22,931 nt of DNA, from assembly GCA_028565635.1 (NCBI GenBank), contig JAOXYB010082832.1:1-22931 (forward strand). The letters run 5' to 3'. Each line of letters opens with the position of its first letter. Positions within the stretch are counted from its first letter, which is position 1. The position numbers and the translations under genes were made by a program. Below are positions 13,101 through 19,361 of this stretch, piece after piece. Below the pieces are notes generated by a model. That model was not told the origin of the DNA. It saw only the letters and a list, made by a program, of their open reading frames with translations, and did not search any database. This DNA comes from Phoronis ovalis (taxonomy: Eukaryota > Phoronida > Phoronidae).

Positions 13101-16100
13101 AGCATTTTGTGAATGAATTGCTTGTGAGCACGGTGAAGTACGTCAAAGTGCGACACGCTGGGAAGGTTTGGGTTCACGAGTGGTGGCTCCACAAAGTGCA
13201 TGCAAATGGTCTATTGCTGCTAAAAAATTCACTGAATATATTTCGTGCAAAAAGCCACACATCCATGAATTAAGGCAGTACTTTCATACAGTCTATAACT
13301 AATAATTATCTATATTTATTCGTCTATATGTTCAAGCATATTAACAAAATATAAACACTTATGCATCGTACTGTCATGATGAATGCATATTAGATCTAGT
13401 ACATCTATCTTGTTACTTGAACACCTTCATCACATGACAATTTATAATTAGATACATATAAGTAAGTGCATATTTTTGCTTACTGTTTTGCAATCTCTTT
13501 TGTTTTTCTTTATTATCATTCACTACCTATTTTCCTCATAGGTTTGATGTCAGAGCGGTTAGACGACTCGGAAAAAAATGGTAAGTTATATTTTTTAATT
13601 CATATTATATATTTAAGTGATACAGAAAAAAAGACACCAACGAACTACACGAATGAGTTTACTGACCACACCGAATTTTAATTCCTGGCAATTCGTGTGC
13701 CCGTCATACTAAAAATCATTGTGTTAGTAAGCAGGCAGTAAATAAAAATGTATTGATAACTATAATACTAGTATGTTTACGTAGATTTGACGGCGCTTAC
13801 TTTGGCTGACACGGCAACACAACTCAAAGGTGATGAATGGAGAAATGTTGGGTTTTCGTTGGGATTTGATACTAAGCATCTGGATTCGCTTGATCTTAAA
13901 TATAACGAAAATGCCAATCTGAGAAACTTCAACATGCTATACGATTGGTTCAAAACAGTTACCAACATAGTGGAAGGCAAAATAATTCTAGATGAAGCGT
14001 TAAAGAGAGGTATAACATTCATTAACTAAAAACAAGTAACAAATGAAATAGAATATTTAAATAATAGCTAAACAATATCTAATGGGCCGGATATATAAAT
14101 ATATATATATATTGTTCGTGTACTTACACGTGTAACATTTCATATTTTCAACGTTTTATTAATAAGCCTATACGAGTCGATTCCTAAGGCTTAGAATATA
14201 CACTGTCAGGAACATAAATACACCAATTTCTTTAATTAAATTTACTTTCCTTTTATATTGTATGACTTGTCTATACAAATTTGTCTGTGTCTGCGTATGG
14301 GTTGTTGAATTTGAATATAAAAATCACATATTAACTGTATGGGTAGAACGAGTAGTAATTGTCTTGAATAAACTCATAAATTGGTTATATATGTTCCATT
14401 ATAACGCTATTCAGGCCCGTTGAAACAGTAACGCACCTGTTGAAACAGTAACGCACCCCCCTTTTGAAATAGTAACGCATCCCCTTGTGAATTGACAGAA
14501 AAACACGCGTACCTGCCCGCTCCCTCTCTTTGGAACAGAAAGAAATATCTTTTTACGACGTTAGCACTTATTCTGGGCGTATTGTCACAATAGGAATGGA
14601 AATGTCCTTTTTTTGCTTGTCAATTTTTTCTGGCAGCACGGAGAGGTTTCAGCGACCTTTTTGGATTACTGAACTGATGTTTTCTGAAATCGGTAATTCT
14701 AAAAACACCACAAACGCATCCCCTTTTGAAAAAGTGTCTGACGGGCCTGACTATTGAAATACTGGGCAGCATATATTTGTGCTAGTAGGTAATTGACAAT
14801 TAAAAATATGTCCAAAAAGTATGCATTTGAAAAAAAAATGTTTAAGATTGTATTAGGAGTTATTTGTACTTATTCAAATTAGATATATCCCATTTATGTT
14901 TATTTTTTTAACGTATTATAAATTAATAGAATATGGCGACTATGCTTGTAGTATAATCGGCCGGGGGATCTCCGAAAATTATTCGCGCACAGATAGTAGT
15001 CCACAACAAAATTGTCGGCAATAGACCAATAGTAGCACATGGAAACTAAATCCATGTGACCCTAAGAGCAGTCTGAATGAATCCATCCGTTAGTGTTCCG
15101 TACCTTCTCAACTAACAGCTGGCTTACCCCAGTCAATTTTTGTTTATTGCATTGAAAAGCAGAAGAACGATAATCTCTGAAACTCTTGACACCAATCAAA
15201 TTACAGCTTAGGTATAACAGTGGACTAAGGGGTAGGTGATCGATTATACACATTCTGTCCTGCCAAAGTTTATCAATAGTCCGCTAGCAAAAGCAAGCTC
15301 CCCAGCGATACCTATTCAGAATGAGTCATCATGATAGATTAGACGTAGTAGGCCGCGATGGATCGCACAGAGTGAAAGGTTTATTTTGGTGGGCAAGTTA
15401 AATGACGTAATTATTTTGTTCTTGTTAAATTGAAGGAATGTAACAAAAATCGACTATGGTTAAGCTCAAACGTTAGTTGAGAAGGTACGGAACACTAACG
15501 GGTGGAATTAGTCAGACTGCCCTAAAAATAACCGTAAGATAGGTTTTCAGTGACATTCTATTTTGACCAATGTTTGTCATGATATGCCACTATCGGAATT
15601 GAAGTCTTTTTATTAGATTCAGTTTTTTTCTCTTTCAGATCAACAATTAACATATGAAACAGAGTTAATAAGCTTCGTTACAGCGACAGAACATCCAATT
15701 ACTGGCATACTATCAGAAATGCATGTGCAGTTGCCATATCCTCGAAAAAATTGGAAGCTTGTGATAGAAGACTTTGAAAGAAACACTGTGAATTTTTCCT
15801 TGAGTGACATTAAAGCTAAAAGTTTTACAGCAAAATTCAGACCCAGAACTGCTGGGAAACATCAAGTCAGAGTTATTAGCGGTGAAGGTATTGAAGTCTT
15901 AGTTAAAAAACGAGAGTTTACTGTAGAGAGTAATAATCCTGTGTGGACATTCGGCAGTAAGGGTTCTGGTGCTGGGCAGTTTCAGTTTCCACGAGATGTA
16001 GCATTAGATAGTAATGGTAACATTTATGTAGCAGATGAGGATAACTACCGGATAGTTAAAGTCAGTCCATCTGGTGAATATGTCAGTCAGTTTAAATTAG

Positions 16101-16765
16101 TAAGCAAAGTGAATAATAGGAATAACGAGGTATATGGGTTGGCAGTTGATAGTAAGGAACAAGAGATTGTATGTACAGTGGGTGAGGTGTTCTCTAGCGT
16201 CATACAAGTGTACACAATGGAGGGAAAGTTGAAGCATGAGTTTGTTAATGCTGAAATAAAGGCAGCATGGTATGTAACTGTTAATAGCAAAAGTCAGATC
16301 ATTGTAACTGATTACCATGCGAATGCCATATTCATTGGTAGTAGGCAGGGTGAACACATACAGTGGGAGAGAGTGGGGAGAAAGGGTCAGGGATCAGGAG
16401 AGCTCTCACATCCACGAGGCATCGCAGCAGGACCAGCTGATGACATTGTTGTATGTGAGGAGGGTAACACGCGTGTGCAGATATCAGATAAGCATGGCTC
16501 TTTTAAGCATCATTTTGGCTGGGAGGGTCAGAAATTAGAGAGGGTCCCCACTAGTGTTGTTGTGGATGAAGACAACAACATCCTGATATCTGACAGGAAG
16601 AAGAATGACATTCAGGTATTCAGTTATAACGGTCAGCTGATTTCCTGCATAGACAGTGAAGCTGTTATGTTGAGTAAACCTCAAGGCCTAGCTGTCACTG
16701 GAGATGGCTATCTCATAGTAGCAGATCAGTTCAATCATTGTATCAAGAAATATCGGTACAAGTAG
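1014..16765 (+). CDS. Predicted multi-exon gene: Death-LRR-Roc-COR-(Death)x4-Filamin-NHL protein
   Basis: Best model: join(1014-1110, 1377-4787, 5019-5084, 5431-5772, 5878-5931, 6461-6703, 7461-7601, 7737-7805, 9132-9246, 11051-11196, 12051-12281, 13542-13580, 13785-14009, 15639-16765), about 2,101 residues. Every intron is GT-AG and all are phase 1 except the one between 9246 and 11051 (phase 2). Domains in order by predicted residue: death domain ~39-120, 19 LRRs ~144-590, Roc GTPase ~608-770, COR ~816-1168, death domains in exons 4, 6, 11 and 14, filamin Ig ~1730-1820, NHL propeller ~1825-2101. No kinase domain is present. Family knowledge: Roc-COR is a dimeric GTPase switch, death domains form signalling helices, NHL propellers bind proteins or RNA. 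Inference: an intracellular stress or immune scaffold. Frame continuity across 14 exons and a single poly(A) signal argue for one gene, but some small exons may be alternative or wrong, and two overlapping transcription units cannot be excluded. Confidence 0.65.
1377..4787 (+). CDS. Exon 2: death domain 1, 19 LRRs, Roc GTPase and COR
   Basis: One 3.4-kb exon. After acceptor TTTTCAG it reads LSVKTMADLARIL, a type-A death domain containing NFTMLYEWLNTV. From about nt 1709 come 19 consecutive ~23-residue leucine-rich repeats of the LxxLxLxxNxIxxLPxxIxxLxx type, ending near nt 3030. The Roc GTPase follows. Its P-loop GEVMAGKT is at 3125-3148, the G3 region DFGAHE at 3269-3286 and the G4 motif THCD, typical of ROCO proteins, at 3449-3460. 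COR runs from about 3725 and ends with the Cys/His-rich CLCPHCVLC...CPHDHTIEIP, as in MFHAS1-like ROCO proteins. The strong phase-1 donor CAGGAAG|GTAAAC at 4787 closes it. Reading on to TAA 4964-4966 would add 59 hydrophobic, domain-free residues, most likely intron. In G3 the DxxG glycine appears to be alanine. Confidence 0.9.
4788..5018 (+). other. Intron 2, open for its first 179 nt
   Basis: The intron starts GTAAAC and ends CATATCTTTTCAG. The exon 2 frame stays open to a TAA at 4964-4966, so intron retention would give a ROCO protein ending after COR plus 59 extra residues, without the downstream death and NHL domains. The residues look like translated intron rather than a domain. Confidence 0.6.
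5019..5084 (+). CDS. Exon 3: 21-codon linker
   Basis: Acceptor CTTTTCAG and donor AAAAG|GTAAGA give a symmetric phase 1-1 exon reading TDQQMSMITKFLEKFQVGQTK. It could be a short amphipathic helix. Its TDQQ start resembles the DQQ at the start of the final exon. No domain is recognised; it links COR to the second death domain. Confidence 0.65.
5085..5430 (+). other. Intron 3
   Basis: GTAAGA to TTTATTTCTAG. It contains an open stretch from an ATG at 5224 with plausible codons, but its possible splice sites are phase 0 and incompatible with both neighbours. No gene is called. Confidence 0.5.
5431..5772 (+). CDS. Exon 4: death domain 2 (type B)
   Basis: Acceptor TTATTTCTAG leads in phase 1 to a death domain: LAEEIGDDWMHLGVYL, then HIKKSELDEF, a loop, LMLMKYIEECKDRSSALEQL and a last helix ending near KLGINISG. 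It is the closest match in the window to death domain 4 in exon 11 (VGIYLGIKKSDLDEL). The stronger donor is AACAG|GTATAT at 5772, which includes about 23 residues beyond the domain. A weaker phase-1 donor at 5703|5704 (CCG|GTGATG) sits where exons 6 and 11 end and may be used instead. The role is presumably homotypic death-fold interaction. Confidence 0.85.
5878..5931 (+). CDS. Exon 5: 17-codon linker with two possible donors
   Basis: A T-rich tract and TTTTATAG precede a symmetric phase 1-1 mini-exon, LPGNSSSLITGENYAEQ, ending CAAG|GTAATC. A second in-phase donor at 5910|5911 (CACAG|GTGAAA) would shorten it by seven codons. It is a polar linker between death domains 2 and 3. Confidence 0.5.
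5932..6460 (+). other. Intron 5
   Basis: GTAATC to ATTTTTAG, AT-rich. Near 6361-6378 an ATG with good context is followed by TTTAAG|GTAAAA, which could be a non-coding or alternative first exon, but it would enter exon 6 out of frame. Nothing else seen. Confidence 0.4.
6461..6703 (+). CDS. Exon 6: death domain 3 (type A)
   Basis: Acceptor ATATTTTTAG; the frame reads LMADIARDIGHEWRDLGRCL, then the type-A signature NLTMLCKWRD and a final helix ending HLTG. The donor ACTG|GTAAGT matches consensus exactly, phase 1-1. Like exon 2 it carries ATGGCTGA close to its start, so it could also serve as the first coding exon of a shorter transcript. Read-through of the donor meets TAG at 6718-6720, and AATAAA follows at 6775-6780. 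Confidence 0.88.
6895..7348 (-). mobile_element. Non-autonomous element in intron 6 with flanking inverted ends and internal GATATTTCAGGGTG units
   Basis: The ends mirror each other: ACATATGTCCGGAGAGGCAC on the left, and the complement of the right end is ACATATGTCCCGGGGGGCAC. ACATATGT is self-complementary, so it may be an 8-bp target duplication or part of the terminal repeat. Inside, the unit CCCTGAAATATC (GATATTTCAGGG on the minus strand) recurs at least five times at irregular ~30-40 bp spacing, on both sides of a ~110-bp core at about 7019-7128. That core matches 14545-14645 in the opposite orientation. No transposase is present, so it is MITE-like or a composite satellite-bearing element; the superfamily is uncertain. 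Confidence 0.7.
7461..7601 (+). CDS. Exon 7: 46-codon low-complexity linker
   Basis: Acceptor TTTTGATCTAAG and donor CTATCAG|GTAATG, phase 1-1. The translation (SPATPEVNNSKDENKGEA to SDTKPLS) is rich in Ser, Thr, Pro, Glu and Lys and is probably a disordered linker. An internal in-phase GT at 7512 (AAAG|GTGAAG) could shorten it. No domain recognised. Confidence 0.65.
7737..7805 (+). CDS. Exon 8: 22-codon linker (tentative)
   Basis: Acceptor GCTTCTTCAG is good; the frame reads MCGKVFKHDNSENDKIPASF. The donor is poor: GTTC|GTATTT at 7805 keeps phase 1, while TTTTTG|GTTCGT at 7801 would be phase 0. Because exons 7 and 9 are both compatible in phase 1, this exon may be skipped or spurious. Confidence 0.35.
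7806..9131 (+). other. Intron 8 (1.3 kb)
   Basis: AT-rich with scattered homopolymer runs; no coding exon, RNA gene or clear repeat recognised. Confidence 0.4.
9132..9246 (+). CDS. Exon 9: first half of an unrecognised helical module
   Basis: Acceptor TTTCACTTTAG, phase 1 entry, reading FDVEEPILLHNQMIRELHEE to MISQSSDLT and ending ACGAG|GTACTT in phase 2. This is the only non-phase-1 junction in the gene, and it joins exactly to exon 10. Together the two exons encode about 86 residues with helical character. A divergent death-fold domain (DED, CARD or DD) is possible, but I cannot assign one. Confidence 0.7.
9570..9583 (+). repeat. G14 homopolymer
   Basis: An uninterrupted run of 14 G within intron 9, just upstream of the foldback element. 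It is prone to length error in sequencing and polymorphism. Confidence 0.9.
9635..9642 (+). repeat. Target-site duplication, left copy
   Basis: CTCTAAAC, identical to 10685-10692 on the other side of the foldback element. Confidence 0.7.
9643..10684. mobile_element. Foldback element: ~0.48-kb inverted arms in intron 9
   Basis: The left arm (9643 to about 10127) is the reverse complement of the right arm (about 10178 to 10684), with a ~50-bp spacer. Matching landmarks are GGTGCTAAAAAAAA against TTTTTTTTAGCACC, TACTAAATAGAACAGTATCA against its complement near 10470-10495, and GAAGACGGTGATCGTTAAG against CTTAACGATCATCGTCTTC. The element is flanked by a perfect 8-bp direct repeat CTCTAAAC at 9635-9642 and 10685-10692, as expected for a target duplication, and the left end starts CAG. 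This suggests a hAT-like foldback. Both arms can be translated into similar peptides (RRRLGH...VNDRSGNI), but this follows from the duplication. I see no transposase. Confidence 0.85.
10685..10692 (+). repeat. Target-site duplication, right copy
   Basis: CTCTAAAC, identical to 9635-9642. Confidence 0.7.
11051..11196 (+). CDS. Exon 10: second half of the unrecognised helical module
   Basis: Acceptor ATGTTTTGTAG, phase 2 entry completing an Arg codon with exon 9. It reads ADEFVNVLNIPELMEARAS, then ICVGNYDSLPFCQLIKDYSQ, and ends GCTTCAG|GTTAGT, phase 1. The pattern of short helices (VNVLNIPEL, FCQLIKDYSQKIL) vaguely recalls death-fold domains. It is separated from exon 9 by a 1.8-kb intron carrying the foldback element. 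Confidence 0.72.
11197..12050 (+). other. Intron 10
   Basis: GTTAGT to TGTATTTTAG. It contains a diverged MITE copy at about 11537-11720; otherwise AT-rich with nothing recognised. Confidence 0.5.
11537..11720 (-). mobile_element. Diverged copy of the 15068-15519 MITE
   Basis: TCTGAATAAATCCATCC followed by CTTCTCAACTAACG and CTTAACCATAGTC aligns best with the reverse complement of the right arm at 15425-15519. Weaker similarity continues inward to about 11720. I could not find its far terminus, so it is truncated or strongly diverged. The right boundary is approximate. Confidence 0.6.
12051..12281 (+). CDS. Exon 11: death domain 4 (type B)
   Basis: Acceptor TTGTATTTTAG, phase 1, reading LGSNINLVHKLGTDW, IFVGIYLGIKKSDLDEL, MQWLARCAGDRSQLLHLYKA and a closing helix ending PALK. 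It is clearly related to exon 4. The B-type core [HF][LV]GxYLxIKKS[ED]LDE is shared and distinct from the A-type domains. The donor is GAAAG|GTGAAT. Reading on gives 39 more codons to a TAA at 12398-12400, and that region holds alternative splice signals. Confidence 0.85.
12282..13541 (+). other. Intron 11, with a possible extra exon near its start
   Basis: GTGAAT to TTTTCCTCATAG. A phase 1-1 open segment at 12322-12438 (acceptor CTCTTGGCAG, donor AAAGCAG|GTATGT) could be an exon, but only 40 nt would separate it from exon 11. The remainder is AT-rich, with no repeat or RNA gene recognised. Confidence 0.4.
13542..13580 (+). CDS. Exon 12: 12-codon micro-exon
   Basis: A strong pyrimidine tract and acceptor (CCTATTTTCCTCATAG) and a consensus donor AATG|GTAAGT enclose 39 nt in phase 1-1, reading LMSERLDDSEKN. 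The splice signals are better than those of most exons here. It is a charged linker before death domain 5. Confidence 0.6.
13785..14009 (+). CDS. Exon 13: death domain 5 (type A)
   Basis: Acceptor TATGTTTACGTAG, phase 1, reading LTALTLADTATQLKGDEWRN, VGFSLGFDTKHLDSL, NFNMLYDWFKTV and LDEALKR, then donor AGAGAG|GTATAA. The segment RNFNMLYDWFKTV is close to RNFTMLYEWLNTV in death domain 1, pointing to duplication of the same exon. It is the last death domain before the filamin-NHL exon. Confidence 0.87.
14412..14749 (+). mobile_element. Second, diverged copy of the intron-6 element
   Basis: Bounded by CAGGCCCGT (14412-14420) and its exact complement ACGGGCCTG (14741-14749). The flanks GCTATT and ACTATT are a near-match that may be a decayed target duplication. 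The 14545-14645 core, including TTGCTTGTCAATTTTTTCTG and GCAGCACGGAGA, matches the reverse complement of about 7019-7128. Short units (TTGAAACAGTAACGCAC and variants) flank the core, but their sequence differs from the GATATTTCAGGG units of the first copy. Confidence 0.7.
15068..15519. mobile_element. MITE with ~90-bp terminal inverted repeats
   Basis: The left end GCAGTCTGAATGAATCC...CGTTAGTGTTCCGTACCTTC is mirrored at the right end (GAAGGTACGGAACACTAACG...GTCAGACTG). The arms extend about 90-100 bp inward, through CTTCTCAACTAAC and AGTCAATTTTTGTT. Flanking 8-mers CCCTAAGA (15060-15067) and CCCTAAAA (15520-15527) differ at one base and fit an old target duplication. The ~250-bp centre has no coding capacity. 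It is a non-autonomous DNA transposon, possibly hAT-like from the duplication length. Confidence 0.8.
15639..16765 (+). CDS. Exon 14 (last): filamin-type Ig domain and NHL beta-propeller
   Basis: Acceptor TTTCTCTTTCAG enters in phase 1 (DQQLTYETELISFVTATEHP), so the coding part extends 80 nt upstream of the first in-frame ATG at 15719. The first ~95 residues have filamin repeat features (VNFSLSDIKAKSFTAKF, RPRTAGKHQVRVISGEGI, final EFTVES). About 275 residues of NHL repeats follow. Clear blades start FGSKGSGAGQFQFPRDVALD with NIYVADEDNYRI, then RKGQGSGELSHPRGIAAG, VPTSVVVDEDNNILISD, and KPQGLAVTGDGYLIVADQFN. Filamin-NHL is the C-terminal pair of TRIM71/TRIM2-type proteins, but no RING or B-box is present here. 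TAG is at 16763-16765. NHL propellers bind proteins or RNA; the ligand is unknown. Confidence 0.92.
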
Positions 16766-16868
16766 GAAGATGCATATAGCAATTAGCAGTATTTTTTGTA
16801 AGAATAACAGTCCTCACATTTGTACTTTATTAACACCATGTTACGTTGTTTCAAGAAATACCAACATA

Positions 16869-16874
16869 AATAAA
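16869..16874 (+). terminator. Polyadenylation signal of the ROCO-NHL gene
   Basis: AATAAA 104 nt after the stop codon, the first canonical hexamer downstream of the final exon. Confidence 0.65.
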
Positions 16875-17256
16875 GTTTAAACATTTTGTGAAAAACTAAT
16901 TGCAAGTTAGATATAATGACATCATGATTGGAGACCATGCCGGTCATGTACCAAAATCTTGAAATCAGGCACTATATTAATATGACGTCGTATACTTTAA
17001 TATAAAAATAAGTGATCTGTAGTAATGAAAAGGAAATATATAACGAAGGACATAAAGATTGGTAACCATAACATACACGAATTTATTATAACATGAAAAC
17101 ATGCAAAACATAAACATTGAAGTAAAATTTAAAAGGCACAAACGTCTTGTTTTTTTTCTAACAGTTCCTTCAATTATTAGATTTAGACTTTTCACGAACT
17201 TTATTTACAATTACAGCATGATCGGATATGAAATTTTTTTATTATTATTGTTAATT

Positions 17257-17305
17257 GGTGGGACTAGAGTGTTAGCCTGAAAATATATAGTCCGTGGTTC
17301 CATCT
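17257..17305 (+). repeat. Possible tRNA-derived SINE remnant
   Basis: GGTGGGACTAGAGTGTTAG resembles a degenerate Pol III A box, and GTGGTTCCATC lies about 20-25 nt further on where a B box (GGTTC) would be expected. It is short, lacks a recognisable 3' tail, and cannot be folded into a full tRNA by eye. Confidence 0.25.
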
Positions 17306-18662
17306 CTTTTTTCAAATTCCTTTACGTTTTAAACTTTTGTATTCTTCTTTATATTGTTTTAATCCAAAATGGATGTATGCAAAAGAATTGTTTTGTAAGC
17401 CATGCATATACTTGGTGTTGTCGTGCGATATTACACATTTTAGTGTTTCAACTATTAGTTTGCATGCCGAGATATTAGGAAATTGTTTAGTTTTTGAATC
17501 AACAATTATAATGACATAATCCTATATTTTTATGATAAAGTACAATAATAATATTAAAAATATTATACGTACGCGTACACGTTCACGAAATAGCGAACAC
17601 AACATTGTTTATGTAATAAACATTACAAAAACTTAGTCCGAGCAAGAAATTGTTTATTTTTTCTCCGTTTGACAGTAACAGGTATAAATGTAGTGTTGTG
17701 GTGTAGTTAACGGAAGTACCTTTCTACTTCTGTTTTAGCGTGGTGTTACCGTATTACACTGATAGTAAACCCAGGTCTTATGTTTCAACTTTCGCTGTTT
17801 TTGAACTTTGAAAAAAGTTTTAATAAGACCCAGGTCTTACATTTTAAACGGTTTTTATTTTTAAGTCATCGTATTTTTGTGGATACAAGCAAGATAATGG
17901 AAGGTACGGTTTATGAAAATGAGTAGTCAAAAATTCGCTATAATCATTAATAAATCAACCAGTAAATAGTCGTTTTGTTCGCTTTAAATCTACCTCACTG
18001 AGCATCAGTCTTCAGGACTGGGGCTGTTTCCATTGAATTGCACAATAACGTTTGTCAACAGAAATTTCGAATTTGGACGACAGGAAAATGTGAGACAACC
18101 TATAATGTATAGCCGTACCTGACGTTTTTGCTGATAACGTGCGTAACCAGCTAGTAATCAAATGATATGTGATTTTCCAAAGTTAATGGAAGGCACGACC
18201 TTGTTGTAGCTTAATCAAATGGCGTATGTCGATGCACTAATGTATTGTATTTTGTGGATATCGATGCAGCAGACTTAAGCAAATGCATTTTAGTTCGATA
18301 GTTAGAACTGCCTCTCATTTTCGAGACTGGATCTTAATTCTACCGGTGCTTGCTATCGGGCCGAGGTAATACGGTATTCGTTCGCTTTTTCTTTAGATGT
18401 CTTGGTAAATACACAAACGATCTAGATTTCTGGGGCCGTCGGCCGTCGGACAAATATCTTTATATTCGTGATTTAAGCATGGAGGCATGTTTACACGCAG
18501 TTCATACACATATTTATGTATTTCTGAATCTCGACTTGTATGTTTGATATTTTTGTGCTCAGACACCTTCATCCCGGAAAGTTTTTATCTCAAATGAGCG
18601 ACCTGATTAACACGATAACTCGTTTTCCAGGTGGTAAGATTTAGAAACCGCAAGGAAATGTA

Positions 18663-18785
18663 ACAACCGCGAAAAAAATCAGGATTTCAAAGGTTAGAAG
18701 TATTAAAAAAGAAAATTCAAATATGCAACAAACCGCGAAAAAAATATAGGATATCAAGGGATAGAAGTTTTAAAAAAGGAATTTG
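18663..18785 (+). repeat. Two-copy tandem repeat, ~64-bp unit
   Basis: Each unit carries ACAA(A)CCGCGAAAAAAAT followed by AGGAT, TCAA and AGAAGT, then an A-rich stretch; the second unit starts at about 18727. Copies differ at several positions. Confidence 0.7.
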
Positions 18786-18881
18786 TTGAGTGGCCAGGAT
18801 AAATTCAGAGGGCCTTTTTAGTGTTTGATATATTACATTTTATGATTAATAGATGTTTTATTAACAAGCATTTCGGTTTCT

Positions 18882-18993
18882 TTCATGTTTTCTCCTAAAT
18901 CATTTTGAAAACTGTTCTTGGTTGGGTCAGTCATCTTCTTCATGTTTCTCCTAAATCATTTTGTAAACCGTTCCTTGTTGGGTTAGCCATCTT
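18882..18993 (+). repeat. Two-copy tandem repeat, ~57-bp unit
   Basis: TTCATGTTTTCTCCTAAATC starts the first unit at 18882, and TTCATGTTTCTCCTAAATC starts the second at 18939. Both continue through ATTTTG, GTTGGGT and CATCTT with a few substitutions. Confidence 0.8.
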
Positions 18994-19292
18994 TATAGCG
19001 AAATATGTCAACCGAGACTGACTGCAATAAATCACAATTTTCAAAACCGCAGACATTTTTTTGGATCATATTATACAAAGCAGTCGTTCAACATTCATAA
19101 CCAAAAAGGTCATATGTAGTTGAAGTATGGTTTTATGTTATAACAGCATAAAATGAATAATTCAACTCTTAAATTTACGTAATTTCTATAAATTTACATT
19201 TCTAAATTTTCGTGCCAAATTTCTTTTGAATAGTCGATATAACAGGCATTTTACGTAGTCCACAAGTAACTCAATTCGACTAATTAGAAATA

Positions 19293-19361
19293 ATGGACAG
19301 AAAACTTCCTGCACCAATGTACAGCCGCTATTGGCCATTCACGAGGGACGACACAGACAAA
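19293..19361 (+). CDS. Gene 2 exon 1: start of the cytoplasmic tail
   Basis: ATG in good context (AAATAATGG), 23 codons beginning MDRKLPAPMYSRYWPFT, then donor ACAAA|GTACGT, phase 0. It joins the phase-0 acceptor of the next exon. It is too short to judge alone; confidence comes from agreement with the transmembrane exon. Confidence 0.55.

Larger units (their letters stand above)
14010..15638 (+). other. Intron 13 with two mobile-element copies
   Basis: GTATAA to TTCTCTTTCAG. It contains a short TA repeat near 14094-14112, the element at 14412-14749 and the MITE at 15068-15519. No exon is seen between them. Confidence 0.6.
16875..19292. other. Intergenic region between two + strand genes
   Basis: About 2.4 kb, AT-rich. 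It holds a possible SINE remnant near 17257-17305, two small tandem duplications (18663-18785 and 18882-18993) and a TATAAAT at 19187-19193, about 100 bp upstream of the next ATG, that could be a core promoter element. No coding exon recognised. Confidence 0.5.

Noticed and set aside
14094-14112. TA repeat, considered as an AT-rich cruciform or promoter
   Set aside because: A short simple repeat inside an intron, common in AT-rich genomes.
17768-17842. Repeated ACCCAGGTCTTA motif, considered as an operator-like site
   Set aside because: Only two copies of a 12-13 bp word in intergenic DNA; no further structure.
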